A stretch of DNA of 45,910 bases from Rhizaria sp. SCN 62-66 (lineage: Eukaryota > Rhizaria, unplaced): contig MEDY01000243.1 in assembly GCA_001724265.1 (NCBI GenBank), positions 1-45,910 of the forward strand, given 5' to 3'. The position numbers and the translations under genes were made by a program. The notes under the pieces are model-generated. The model worked only from the letters and a program-made list of their open reading frames with translations, had not been told where the DNA came from and did not search any database. Numbering within the stretch: position 1 is the stretch's first letter; each line of letters begins with the position of its first letter. Positions 12,908 through 23,992 of this stretch are shown here, one piece after another.

Positions 12908-15219
12908 ATGGTACGTCTTCTAATTCCTTTTGTTTACGCAATCTATCCTCCGAAAATCTTCCTCTATCCCTGCTTTCATGGCACGAACAATTCTGCTTTC
13001 TTGAACCGAATCTTCGACTCATGTCCACTTCACCCTGTACCGGCTCTGTTCGCTCTCTTGTTGCGGGCTTCTTGCACGCCCGCGCTGCAGGAGACGGCGA
13101 TGTTTCTGCAGTATCCGCGCGAGAGCATCCGATACTTCCATTCAGTGCTGAGCTACGGCCACGTCTGCGGACCGCTCTACCTCATCAGCTCTCTCGCCAT
13201 CCTCGCCCTCGTCACCGCCGACGCCGCCGCAAACGGCGGCAACTCGGGCGCCAACGCCGATGCCGGAGGTTCCATTTTGGACTCTCTCTTGTCCTCTCTT
13301 GGCGTCGGCGGCCCTGGCGGGTTCGGCGACGGGAGCCTGGGGGACGCGCTGACCTTCCTTTGCGTGCTCTTACGCACGGCCGTCTCTCTGGCGCAGACGC
13401 CCGTGCGCTACGGCATGTCGTTCAAGATCTGGCGCGCCTCGCGCCACGCCACCGACGCCGACGCCGGCGACGCGCTTATCGCCATGAAGAACGGACGCAT
13501 CTGGCGCACCGCCGACCGCGTACGTCATCAACAACACACGAAAATATCGAAACCGTTGATGTTCTGTTAAACTCTTCTCATGCCTTGTCTTAAGTCTCTC
13601 TTCACTTAAACAATATATTGGTGTCTCCCTTTGTGTTTTGTTTTGTTTCTGGCTGATATAACGCGGCAACACAACAGATCGGCCGACTGGTGCAGTCGGC
13701 ACTTCTCGTCTCCGCCGCGCTCGCGCTCTGGCTGCTGCTCTCCCCGGCGCTGAGCTGGCTCATCTCGTGGCTGCCCGCGCCGGTCCCCGCGACCGCCGAC
13801 GCCGTTGCCGCGCTGCTCGCTGCGCTCGCCACTGCCTGCGCGCGCGCCCTCCTAGCGCCCGTAACCGCGCTCGCTTCGCTGCTCTTGCCGCTGCTCCTGC
13901 CTCCAGGGAGCACAGTGCCTCCAGGGAGCGCAGCCGCCACGCTCACGGCAACGTCGGTCGCCAACGCGGCGGCGGCGCTGCTCAAGTCTCCCGTCCTCGC
14001 CCCGTTTTTCACCACCACCACCACCGTTGCTTCCATTACCACTGCCACTGCGACTGCCTCTGCCTCTGCCGTCGTCACCGAGTCCGTCGTGGAGCTGCTG
14101 CCGGCGAGCTCGCTACTGCGGCGCGCGCTGGTGCTGGGGCTCATCGTTGGCGCTACCAACTACGCGGTCTCGCTGACTCTGCTGTGGCGGCTGGTGCTGG
14201 CGCCCGACCAGGAACGCCACGGCGGCCCGCTGCTGCTGACCGGTCGCGCTGTGGCCTCTCGCGCGCAGCTCCGGGAGCACGTGCTCACGGCGCGCACGGG
14301 CGCAATGCCCGCGAGTGTCACGCGTTCTCTCGGCAAGGAGGGCCGCGTCCGCGCCATTGCCATTGAAGGGCTCAGCAACAGCAACGCGAGCGCGAGCACT
14401 GGCACTGGCAACACTCTGGGACTGAGTGCTGGTGCGATGAGGAAGCGCGCGGCACGGCTCGCCCGCGCCGCCGCCGCCGCCGCGGGCAACATCAGCAACA
14501 ACAACAGCAACAGTAATGATTCCTCTCGAGCTCCGACTGCGACTTCGACTTCTGCCAAAGAGGACGAGGCCGCACTGCCGTTTTTGAGCACGGAGGGCGA
14601 CGCGTGCTCGATCTGCTTCGGCGGCTTCGGCTTCGCGGCCTCGGCCTCGCTGCTACGCTGCGGACACCTCTTCCACGCGGCCTGCATTGCACGCTGGCTG
14701 CAGCAGGCGGCGACCTGCCCCGCCTGCCACTATGAGCTGGGCGCGGACTGGGCCGCTGGCGCGCGCGGCCGCCCGCCCTTTGCGGGGGTCGACCCCGTCG
14801 CCGTCGCCGCCGCAGACGCCGCCATCGCGCGCGCTGAGACAGAGGCAGAGGCTGAGGCAGAGGCTGCTGCGAAGGCAGAGGCTGGGGTTGGGCAGAGTAA
14901 GCGTGAGGCCTTCATGGGCTGCGAGTGGCCTGAGGTGCTGGAGATGGCCAATCAGCAGCGGCTGCGGCAATATCAGCAATCACAGTTGCGCCAACAGCAG
15001 CAGCAGCAGCAGCAGCAGGAGCAGGAGCAGTTTGACTGTGAGCACAAGCACGACGGCTGTGACAACAACGACGACGTCAGCGACGACAGTGACAGAGATA
15101 GTGCGAGTGCGAGGACCGAGACTGTGGAGAGTGAGCTGCGCAAGCGTGTCGGTGTCAGGGCTGCGTCTACGGCTGATGCTGTTGCCGTTGCCGTTATCGG
15201 GGGCTTCTCTGCGGAGTGA
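12908..15219 (+). CDS. Multi-pass membrane RING-H2 protein (probable E3 ubiquitin ligase)
   Basis: I read exons 12908-12910 (the ATG alone), 13091-13519 and 13678-15219, giving 657 residues and a TGA stop. The intron before exon 3 (GTACGT...CAACAG, 158 nt) is firm. The first intron (GTACGT...CTGCAG, 180 nt) is likely, but it is a multiple of three and free of stops, so the unspliced form would also translate. Hydrophobic segments lie near residues 24-42, 150-176, 183-220 and 295-318. A RING-H2 finger follows at about 454-496: C-x2-C, 14 residues, C-x-H-x2-H-x2-C, 10 residues, CPAC. The tail is Ala/Glu-rich, then Gln-rich and acidic. RING-H2 domains recruit E2 enzymes, so a membrane-bound E3 ligase is the likely role; the exact family is not recognised. 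Confidence 0.82.
12911..13090 (+). other. Probable intron directly after the start codon, stop-free and in frame
   Basis: The intron begins GTACGT immediately after ATG and ends CTGCAG. It is 180 nt, pyrimidine-rich, and translates without a stop into a hydrophobic peptide (MVRLLIPFVYAIY...) in frame with exon 2. Both a spliced and an intron-retained protein are possible from the sequence. Confidence 0.6.
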
Positions 15220-16003
15220 ATGCGGTGAGCTTGGCGACTGCGCGACAGCAACAGTGACAAGTGGCAGCGGCAGCGGCGTTGACGGCTACAACCTGCGACA
15301 GCGACGGAAGGCTGCGGCGACTTGCGCGAACATAACATGTTAGATTTGGTTTGTTTTGGCAACAAACTGCGTTATTCAGTCAAAGATTTGATACCTAGGA
15401 CCAATACGAATACTTAAATTAACCCTTATGAATGGTCATTCCTATTTATACAGCTACATATTGTAACTCGCGACACATCTCAACCTAAATCTTGCAGCAT
15501 CTTCAAGTTGTTAACGATGAGTCGAAGGATATATCAGCTCCATTGAACGAAATGACATAAAGCTGCAACTTCCAATATGTTTTAAGCGGTAATTTCATGT
15601 GACTTCGCTTGACCTGAGAGTTATATCGTGAAATCATCAAAAATAAGCAGATTTTCAGTTTTTCGATTCACATCTCCTTCAATCGACCTAAACTTCGATT
15701 CAGCGTTATTCAGGGGATTGATCGTCAAAACGTTCTGCTTCTCTGGTAATCAACTGCTTTGATAAGTTTATTATTCATTCCTTTATTAAATTTTTGCTTG
15801 AGTGACAAGCTTCTGTGGCTTTTGATAAGTTCACTTCATACTGCTCCACACAGCAAAGATTGTTCACTCGCCAGATCATCTTCTTCTTTGTTGCGCGCTA
15901 CAGACGGTGGCTCACAAGACTAACTTGCACAGCTACACCGAAATTAAGGTCTAAAATCCGTTCATAACCGTGACAGCCGCTGGTGCTGCTCCATATCAGG
16001 GAC
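15220..16003 (+). other. Intergenic, AT-rich
   Basis: These 784 bp separate the RING gene from the first tandem paralogue. The composition drops sharply to AT-rich and no frame longer than a few dozen codons looks coding. No tRNA or other RNA fold was recognised. Confidence 0.5.
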
Positions 16004-18619
16004 ATGGAGGACCCGAACAACACTCGGCTCAGCATCCAACGGTTGTACGCCGCGCTAGTTCCCGTCACATCCCTGGCGCCGCCGCGCGTCGCTGACCTGG
16101 ACAATCTGAATCAAGTGATCCGCGAGGCTATCCACGTTAACATGATTTGCGAAAGCGAGGTTCTCGTGCTGCTTGCACAATCTCTTGAGCTCGTCAGCGA
16201 CGACGACGACGACGACGAGGGCCAAAAGCGCATCGGCGCCATCATCGCGATCATCCGGCTCATCGTAGATCTGCGCAGCGCCGCGCTCGTCATGCTCATC
16301 CAGGACGGCATTGTCGGGCGGCTTACCGCGGCTCTGCCCCGCATCTCGAACGCGCACCGTGTGCGCTTCGTCCTGGAGCTGGTGCAAAAGATCGCGCGCT
16401 CCGCGGAGCTCACCGCGGCGCCGCGCCACGCGATGCTCGCGCACCTTTGCGCCGCGCTGCAGCAAGAGGAGCGACTGCAGCTGTGGCAGCGTCAGCAGCA
16501 CGTTGATCCGTGCCTCTTCTACCAGGCCTTCTTCATCTCAGTCAGCTACCTGTGCAAGGGCGCGAACAGGGACGACTCTTTCAGCGGTCGCATTGATCCC
16601 GGCGAGCCCGCGCCGTACGCTGCCGCGCGCGGGCTCGTGCCGATCGCGCGCGCGCTGCTCCGGCGCCACGCGACGGCTACGCTGACGGACGTTATGTGCC
16701 GCGCCAACGTCCACGAGGCGCTCTGGGCAGTGTTCGCCTGCGGCACCGCCAGCAGCGACCGTGCGGCTCGGGATGAAGCGGACTGCGACATCGCGGAGTT
16801 CGCGTTGAGCGCGGACTTCGACCTGACGATGCTGATGTTGGACGAGGCGGGCTTTGACATTTTTTACCCGCGCGTCGCCGCCTTCGACAATGACGCCTGC
16901 GCGCGCGTCTTGACCGAAGCGCACTTGGCGCACGTGGTTGCGTTCCTCGACACCGACCTGCAATGGCGCACCGACTGGGACAGGTTCGTCGCGCGCACCG
17001 TTGCGGTGGTGGCTTTGGTTGCGGTGCGCGCGCCCGCGCTGTGCGTTCAGCTCGCTGTCCACGCCCGTGCGTTTCCGAAGCTACTGAGCTGCGTCATTGG
17101 CATTTTGACCCGCTCCTTGCGGTTCAACGCCGAGAACGGCATGCACCGCGATATGGCCCTGTTGCTGGACGGCGTGATGGCCGCCGCCGCGGCCATGGAC
17201 GCGGAGAGCGCGTCCCGTGTCGCGCAGCTGCTGCTCTACGGCGACGCCTTGCAGTTCTGCTGCCCCGCGCTGTTGAATTTCGACACCTGGGGCCAGGACA
17301 GCGTGGACCGGCGGCACGAGACGAGCTGCGCACCGACTCCGGACTCTGCCGGCACAACCAAAAGCGGCACGTTTTTTCCGATGACTGCCGCTGACGGCGA
17401 CAATGACATTGACGTCGCCACTGTCGTGCGGCTGCTGCGCACGCTGCGTTTGATTATCACTGAGATGGAACGCGCCACTGCCGCCGGCAACAACTCGAGA
17501 CCCTCGCAGAAATTCTTCGCGTCCAAGTTCGCCTTCGAGCGCGGCGTGGAGGCCCTCGAGAAGCTGCGCTACGCCGACTGCGTGCACGACCCCGCTATTC
17601 CCGCCGCGGCGAAGGAGCTGGCGCAGCTGCGCTCGGTGCTCTTGCGCATTGGCGTCGTCTCGCCCGCGGACACCGCCGCGGACGAGCAGGTGCAGCGCAC
17701 TGTCGCAGATGTACGCGCGTTCGCTGAATCTTTTCCCGGCGGCTGGCGCGAGGCGCTTGACGCTCGCGTTGCGAGCAGCCTGGAGGCCTGCGGCTTCCCG
17801 CGGCGTCTCGGCAATGATGCGCAGTCGTTGTCCGCGTCTGCGTCTGTGCGAGGCAACGACGCGCCGCCGTCGGCCGCGGCGCTGGCGCTGCTACAGGCCC
17901 GCGCGCGCACCCGCATCCAGTGCTGCGCGCGCGCGACTGTTGACGCGCGACTGCTGACCGCGGATGTGGTGATGAAGGCGCGGCTGTACAACGCCAGGAC
18001 GCGCATGTGCGACGAGTACCGCCTGGTGATCCGGCTCGAGGACAAAAAGTTCCCCAGCCACGCGGCGCACTTTCGCGTCGCCGCCGTGCGGGGCGCGCTT
18101 GGTCATCGCGTGCACCGCTGCTTTACGTCTCCTAACGAGTCTTCAGCTGCGCTGCCGTTTGTCACGTTATACGGTTCAAAATTGCCTTGTGCGACGGCGG
18201 ATATCAAACTGCCCGACACAGACATCGTCTACGGCGAGTATACAGCCGCATCAACAGCTGACGCTGGTGATACTTATCCCGCTGGCACGGTGCTGATGTA
18301 CCCGCGCGCGGTCGCTCCAAGCGAGACGGTCAAGAGCGCGTGCGACATCCCGGTGTTCCTCGTCTTCAAGCCGTGCCCCACCGCGCTATTACGCGGCGCC
18401 GTACCCGTCGGCCGCGTGGTGTCGTGCGTGCCGGGGCTTATCGCGGCAAAGAACGGTAACGGCAGGGCCGAACTCTTTGACGCTACAGTGCTGCGATGCC
18501 TCGAGACGCACTGTGCGGCGCGCGAGTGCCAGAGTCAATGTCAGAGCCAGAGCCGTAGCGGCAACAAGGCTGAGGGAACGCACTCGATAATCAAATATGA
18601 AGCGCTCAGGCTGCATTGA
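16004..18619 (+). CDS. Unrecognised family, tandem paralogue 1 (871 aa)
   Basis: This is a single uninterrupted exon with ATG at 16004 and TGA at the end. No family is recognised. Residues about 10-600 look like stacked amphipathic helices (for example IGAIIAIIRLIVDL), reminiscent of ARM/HEAT solenoids, with an acidic run DDDDDDE near residue 70. A compact C-terminal region from about residue 625 contains FPSHAAHFR, DIVYGEYT, YPAGTVL and FKPCPTALLRGAVPVG. All of these have near-identical counterparts in the neighbour at 19227-22523. Further shared blocks are SADFD and LRYADC. The gene looks intact, with no intron needed. A scaffold or adaptor role would be a guess. Confidence 0.8.
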   Translation: MEDPNNTRLSIQRLYAALVPVTSLAPPRVADLDNLNQVIREAIHVNMICESEVLVLLAQSLELVSDDDDDDEGQKRIGAIIAIIRLIVDLRSAALVMLIQDGIVGRLTAALPRISNAHRVRFVLELVQKIARSAELTAAPRHAMLAHLCAALQQEERLQLWQRQQHVDPCLFYQAFFISVSYLCKGANRDDSFSGRIDPGEPAPYAAARGLVPIARALLRRHATATLTDVMCRANVHEALWAVFACGTASSDRAARDEADCDIAEFALSADFDLTMLMLDEAGFDIFYPRVAAFDNDACARVLTEAHLAHVVAFLDTDLQWRTDWDRFVARTVAVVALVAVRAPALCVQLAVHARAFPKLLSCVIGILTRSLRFNAENGMHRDMALLLDGVMAAAAAMDAESASRVAQLLLYGDALQFCCPALLNFDTWGQDSVDRRHETSCAPTPDSAGTTKSGTFFPMTAADGDNDIDVATVVRLLRTLRLIITEMERATAAGNNSRPSQKFFASKFAFERGVEALEKLRYADCVHDPAIPAAAKELAQLRSVLLRIGVVSPADTAADEQVQRTVADVRAFAESFPGGWREALDARVASSLEACGFPRRLGNDAQSLSASASVRGNDAPPSAAALALLQARARTRIQCCARATVDARLLTADVVMKARLYNARTRMCDEYRLVIRLEDKKFPSHAAHFRVAAVRGALGHRVHRCFTSPNESSAALPFVTLYGSKLPCATADIKLPDTDIVYGEYTAASTADAGDTYPAGTVLMYPRAVAPSETVKSACDIPVFLVFKPCPTALLRGAVPVGRVVSCVPGLIAAKNGNGRAELFDATVLRCLETHCAARECQSQCQSQSRSGNKAEGTHSIIKYEALRLH

Positions 18620-19226
18620 TCTAACAATAGTTCAGGGCGCTGATACGGCGTTATCTTTGCCTATGTGAGAGCAGCTCAGCTTGGCTGCGCATTCTCTTTA
18701 TTTTTGGTAGGTCTCGTTTTGCAATTCAAATCAGTAGACTTGATTGATCACTTGATCATCTCAATGATAACTTCGCAGAACAGTGTGTTCAAGTTGCGAT
18801 TTGTAAATATAACCTGTAAACTATGAGTTTAATTCTGTATTCAAGTCACTATTTCTGTTAGCTTTTAAATAGAAGGATATAATTTCACTCTTTCATCTGA
18901 CGAGACGGTTTGTGGTAGTCTCAGCAGCCTTTGGGTCCGACTTTGAAAGTAATTGCATTGAGTGTATAGCCGTATAAATGTTGTTGTTTCATTGGTTTAT
19001 ACACAAAATAGTCGTTTTGTTTTATATTTTACTGATGAATTACAATACTGACTCATATATCTATGCGAAATGAGTTGCCAGTCTCAACTTGTCCACACAT
19101 CTATCTTCACTCACTGGTCCAACCCCTCCAAACCTGTGTTATCAACGACAGAATCCTTACTGTCCAGAGACTTTACATTAATAACGCTAAAAGAAGGTTT
19201 TATATTCCGGTTTGGCATTGTAAACA
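18620..19226 (+). other. Intergenic between tandem paralogues
   Basis: This AT-rich gap of 607 bp holds no coding signal. It presumably contains the terminator of paralogue 1 and the promoter of paralogue 2. Confidence 0.5.
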
Positions 19227-21963
19227 ATGGATAACCCCGTCGTCATGCAGCGGGGCCAGCAGGAAGCGAGTAGTCTCGTCGGAAAGTCCGATCTCCACCG
19301 CATCCACATCGCTCTCGCTGCCGTCATGAGCCTGTCTGTCGACCCATCCAGTCTGACCAGTCTCAAGAACATATTCGCTTCTTGCTGGGGCCTCTCGGTG
19401 GAAGTGCTGCAAGAGAGCAACGTCCTCGAGTTGCTGCTGCAGTCGCTCCAGCTCGCCGCATCAACATGTAACAGTAACCGTCCCAACGCTGACACTCACG
19501 CAAACGCTCGCATTGGCGCCAGCGCTGCTGCTGGTTTTGACGCAACGGACGCTTTCAACCTCGATGCCGCGGACCGCGTTGAGATTATCGTCGACCTGCT
19601 GCTCCACGTGAGCGTATCCCGCCGGGGCTCAGACTTCCTGCTCCAGTCCCGCGCGCTCGAGCGGCTCACGGCCCTGCTCAGCAGCGGCTGTCTCGCCTCG
19701 AGCGGGCCTCGGGGCGCCAGTAGCGTGCTGGACTTTGTCCGCAGGGCCGTCCGGCTGTTGCCTCCGGAAACAGAGGCCGCCACCAAGCACGCCGCGCTCG
19801 CCAACCTACTCGTCTACTGGCAGCGTGAGCACCACACGCAGCTGCGACTTCTGGAGCAGCGACTGGAGCGGCAACAGCAGCGGCAGCAGCAGCAGCAGGA
19901 AAACGAGGAACGCAAGTTTGCGCAAGAGCTTGAGCAGGAGCTGCAACAGGAGCAGCAGGAGCTCAATGCGCGTCTGATCAAGCGCCACTCCGAGCTTTGT
20001 CGCACAGTGGCCGCGCTGTGCGCTCCCAGCAGCGCGCAGAACGGAGACGGCCACGGCAGCGGCGGCCGCGGCAGCGACGGCCACGGCGGCGGCCACAACA
20101 GCGGGACACTCCCGCGCTATGCTGACGTGCACAGCTTTGTGCCGCTTATGCGCGCAGTGCTGCGGAGTCAGCAAACGCCGGACTCGGTGCGAGATGTCGT
20201 GTATATGTCATTGCTCGCCGTGTTTAAGTGCGGCAGCAGCAGAGGCAGCAGCAGCAGCGGGTACCATAGCAGCGAATCCATTAGCGCCAGCGATGCTTGC
20301 GCCGGTGACCCCAGCGCTGACGACATCAGCGCCGGCGACGTGAGCATCGGTGACAGCATCAGCTGCGGCGGCGACAGGCACAGCTGCAGCAGCGACAGCG
20401 GTAAGGATAGCAACGACAGCAATAGCAGAAGTGACTTCCGCAGCGATATTGCGGACTTCGCAGTCAGCGCCGACTTCGACTCGCTGCTGCTGCGGTCCGA
20501 CAACAACGCCTCGTTCCAGCTGCAGCGGTTCATGGCGCTGATGGATCACGCCACGCTTGCGCGCGCGTTCACGGCGGAGCGTCTGGCGCGCATTCACGCG
20601 CACGCGCGCGCGGCGGGCTTTGCGCAACAGCAACAGAGCGACTTGTACTACTTTGGCGGCTACGCAGGCGCGTTGGCGACGATGACAGCGCATTTCCCCG
20701 CCTTCGGCCGCCAGTTCGCCGCGAGTGAGGGGCTGGCGCAAGTGCTGCGCGACACCGATAGTAAGATCTCGACGATGTACCAGAGAGTCGTGGTGCACGT
20801 GCCGCAGAACACGGCGCACCTGCTTGACGCGCTGCTGTCCGCAAGCGAAGTCGACCATGACGCCGACAAAAACGCAAATAGAAACGCAGACGCAGATGCC
20901 GATTCAAATGCAGTAGCAGACGCAGATCAAGGCTATGATGTGCACAAAGTGATTGCTGCGCCTGTGGCACCTGTGACGCGCATTGTGCGGCAGCTGCTGG
21001 AGGCTGGCGCCGTGGAGTGCTGTTGCACGATGCTGCGCTTTCTCGTGCTGTGGAGCGCTGAAAAGCACAACATGGCGGGACAAATCGCGCGCGGTCAAGA
21101 CGCCGCGGCCACGTTGCTGCGCGTGTTGCGCGCAATGATTGCAAAGGGCGACACTGTCGTTGAGTCTCAAGGCGACACCGCGACGAATGAACTCGCACCA
21201 TCAGACTCTGCCACGCTTGCCACTGGTCGCAACAGCACTGTGAACCCCGTCGCGGCGCGCTTTGTGGCGGCGCGCGGGCCGCAGCTCGTGGAGTTGCTAC
21301 GCTACGCTGACTGCACGCAGGACGGCAACGGCACCGTGCTGGGAGAGCTCACACAGCTGCGCTCCCTATTGGCGCAACTCGGCGTGAGTGACGCTGACAC
21401 TCTTGTGACTAATAGCAATGGCCTTCTCGATAGCGCAGCCACGGACGATGACGTGCGGCGAGCCGTCGCTGAGGCGCGCAAGTGCCCGCAGCCCTCTGTG
21501 CGGTACTGGCGGTGCGTTTTCGGCGCCCATATCACGGCGGGCTTGGCCGCAGACACCACGGATTAGACTGAGCGCCCGCAGCAGCAGCGGCAGCAGCACC
21601 AGATGCAGACGCAGACGTCTGCTCCAGCGGCGGTGCACGCAACGGCGGCGCGGGCGCTGCTGCGGGTGCTGGCGCGCGAGAGCATCCAGGCCTACGCGCG
21701 CGGCGTGCTCGCGGCGCGCGGCGCGTCCGCGGCGGCCGACGTGGTGTTCCGGGCCGAGGTCTACAGCGCGCGCAGCGGGCGCCGCGAGCAGCACCGTCTC
21801 GTGGTGCGGCCGAGCGACGCCGCGGTGCCCAGCCACGCGGCGCACTTCCGCGCCGCCGCCGCGGGCAAGGCGCTGGGGGCCTGCGTCCACCCTCTTGGCT
21901 GTGCACCGCCGGAGGCGTCCTCGTCGCTGGCGCAGTTGCCACTGTTGCCGCGACAGGTGCTAG

Positions 21964-21999
<36 letters not shown>

Positions 22000-22523
22000 C
22001 GTTCGTTGCGTTGTACAGCTGTGGCAGCGGGCGCTGTGGCAGTGATCTCCTCGCATTGCCAGAGGCCGACACCGTGTACGGCGAATACACACACGTACAC
22101 AACACATGTGCGCAGCAACGGCTCAATGACACTGACACTGCTGTCAATACTGCTGCTGTTGACACCAGAGCTGCGTGTTACCCCGTCGGCACAGTGTTGC
22201 TGTCGCCCCGCGCCGTCCCCAGCACGCTGTCCATGTCCAAGCGCAGCGGCGCGCACGACACGCCGTGGTTCATCGTGTTCAAGCCGTGCCCGACTGCGCT
22301 CTTGCGCGGCGCCGTGCCTGTCGGCCGCGTGGTGTCTTGCGTGCCGGGCGCTGTAGTGCCGGGCGCTGTGGCGGGTGCTGAGGCGACGGCGCATGACGGC
22401 GGCGAAAACAACGCGCTCTTGGATGCCGACATGCTGCGGTGCTTAGAGGACATGTGTGCCGCGGAACAGCAGTGCAGCGACACAGAAACACGTTCACTCT
22501 TCACGTTTGACAGCTTCAGATGA
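19227..22523 (+). CDS. Unrecognised family, tandem paralogue 2, with one in-frame TAG (1098 aa if TAG is read)
   Basis: The frame from ATG 19227 meets TAG at 21564-21566 (codon 780), then continues in the same frame with no other stop to TGA at 22521-22523. The part after the TAG is homologous to the C-terminal region of paralogue 1: PSHAAHFR, DTVYGEYT, YPVGTVL, and a nearly identical block around FKPCPTALLRGAVPVG. The part before the TAG matches paralogue 1 at SADFD, LRYADC and QLRSLL. It differs by a Gln/Glu coiled-coil-like insert (residues about 207-255) and a Ser/Asp/Gly insert (about 340-400). Residues after the TAG are Gln-rich (TERPQQQRQQHQ). Options are sense UAG, readthrough, two separate proteins, or a very recent pseudogene. 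A 69-nt in-phase intron ending at the TAG (21498-21566, GTGCGG...TTAG) is possible, but it would be shorter and more GC-rich than any other intron here. Confidence 0.75.
21564..21566 (+). other. In-frame TAG inside paralogue 2
   Basis: The TAG lies between GAT and ACT codons, just ahead of a CAG-rich linker. Frame and homology continue on both sides. Confidence 0.85.
21966..21998 (+). repeat. (CAG)11 tract
   Basis: Eleven perfect CAG codons encode Gln in the C-terminal domain of paralogue 2. Paralogue 1 lacks the insert, so the tract arose after duplication or was lost from paralogue 1. Confidence 0.9.
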
Positions 22524-23029
22524 GGCGCGCAATGCTTGAAACGACCTATGATACATCAATACAAAGCATAACACAAGATACGTGAAATGGCTTCGCTACT
22601 GATTGGACTATACTGGTTGATTAGTTTAGAGAAGATTTATGTATTGAGTTGATTTTTGTCTGTGAGACTAAAAATGGAGAAGACAGAAGTTTACTTAGTG
22701 TTGTCGTGACGCATCAAATGAGAGAGTGCGCAGCCCTACGTGGGGCGCTTTAGCGGTGCGTGACTTGAGTGACGGGACAAACTAGAGCGCTGTGAGAAAA
22801 CACACAAAAAAAAAGCACAGCTTCCGTAAAAGCCGTGTACTTTAAACATATAAACGTTTTTTGCAATTCAAACACGACGCTGTCTAGATCCCGCCTTTGT
22901 CACGCAGGGCAAGAGAGCGCTCAGAGGTAAGACGGCAGTCAACACTCACCAGACGGCGCCAGGCGCAACACGGGTTTGTTGTTGTTTGCGTCGTTTTACC
23001 GACTACTGCTAGTACGAGCAATCACGCAC
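22524..23029. other. Intergenic between convergent genes
   Basis: These 506 bp lie between the stop codons of paralogue 2 and the protease gene. They are AT-rich in the first half, with an A-run near 22804-22814. Nothing coding is seen. Confidence 0.5.
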
Positions 23030-23992
23030 TTACGCCTTGACGTAGGTGGACATGGCAGCGATACCGCAGAGGTTCTTGCCAGTGGCCATGCGGATGTAGC
23101 CGCCCTCGCCCCAGGAGGTGCCCCAGGAGTTACGGACGATGTAGTAGCCGGCGGCGGTGTCGTAGCCGACAGCGGCGATGCCGTGGTTGAGGGCCTTGCC
23201 GCAGGGGCCGGAGAAGATACCGGAGGAGTAGAACTGGAAGTTGGAGTTGGCCTCAACAGCGACGGAGACGACGGTGGAGGAGATGGCCTTGATGAGGTCA
23301 GCCTCGTCGTTGGCCTTGACGTTGGTGTAGGACTTGATGGTGGCAGCCGCAGTGCACTTGGAGGACTTGCAAGCGGAGCCCTGAGCAACGTAGGGGTAGT
23401 CCTTGGTCTGGCAGAGGCCGCCAGCAGCAATGACGTACTCGAAGGCGTTGGTCATGAGGCCACCCTGGCAGCCGTGGTTGCCGTAGGACGCGGAGCAGTC
23501 AACGAGCTGGGACTCGGAGAGGTCGTAGAGCTTGCCGTTGGCGATCTGGTTGGCACCCTCGATGGCGGCGTTGGCGGAGAAAGCCCAGCAGGAGCCGCAC
23601 TGGCCCTGGTTCTTCATGGCGTTGACAGCGCCCTCCTCGCGCCAGTCCTTCTTGTCGGCGTTGGCGGCGGGGAGGTTGCCGGTGTTGAGGGAGCGGGCGT
23701 AGTCAGCCTTGATGGGCTTGAGGCCGAGCTTGGAGGAGAACTCCTCGAAGGTGAGGTCGGCGAACTCGTTGACGGCCATCTGGTAGGTCACATCGGGCTT
23801 AGCGTTGTGGGCGATGATGGTGTTGAGGTTGGCCTTGAAGGTGGAGTACTTGGAGAAGAACGAGTTGGAAGAGTACTCCTTGTTGTAGGTGGACACGAAG
23901 CGGGTGAAGAGGAACTGAGTCTGGTCCTCGGTGAGGGGAGCAGCAGTAGCGACGGCGACGGAAGCAGCAAGGATGGCGATCTTGGCGGCCAT
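23030..23992 (-). CDS. Cathepsin-L-like papain-family cysteine protease, preproenzyme
   Basis: This is an intronless gene of 320 residues, normal for the family, ending in TAA. Residues 1-18 are a signal peptide (MAAKIAILAASVAVATAA). Residues about 25-90 form an I29-type inhibitory propeptide with VNEFADLT. The mature C1A domain starts near residue 113. The catalytic set is complete: oxyanion-hole Gln129, nucleophile Cys135 (QCGSCWAF), His270 (LNHGIAAVGY) and Asn288 (NSWGTSWGEGGY). The CQGG motif near residue 175 is also typical. It should act in lysosomes or food vacuoles, or be secreted. Codons are strongly biased to C/G endings, as in highly expressed genes. The start ATG follows a short AT-rich leader; an upstream in-frame extension lacks a signal peptide and is less likely. 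Confidence 0.96.
   Translation of the reverse strand: MAAKIAILAASVAVATAAPLTEDQTQFLFTRFVSTYNKEYSSNSFFSKYSTFKANLNTIIAHNAKPDVTYQMAVNEFADLTFEEFSSKLGLKPIKADYARSLNTGNLPAANADKKDWREEGAVNAMKNQGQCGSCWAFSANAAIEGANQIANGKLYDLSESQLVDCSASYGNHGCQGGLMTNAFEYVIAAGGLCQTKDYPYVAQGSACKSSKCTAAATIKSYTNVKANDEADLIKAISSTVVSVAVEANSNFQFYSSGIFSGPCGKALNHGIAAVGYDTAAGYYIVRNSWGTSWGEGGYIRMATGKNLCGIAAMSTYVKA

Noticed and set aside
12640-13593. Plus-strand frame of 317 codons overlapping the RING gene start
   Set aside because: It crosses AT-rich promoter sequence and reads exon 2 in the wrong frame; the RING gene frame continues into the zinc finger.
21498-21566. A 69-nt intron ending at the TAG of paralogue 2
   Set aside because: Phase would be kept, but it is shorter than all other introns (103-252 nt), GC-rich, has a GTGCGG donor and no pyrimidine tract. 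Kept only as an alternative.
21512-21566. A 55-nt intron with GTGCGT donor before the same TAG
   Set aside because: Its length shifts the frame and loses the homologous C-terminal domain.
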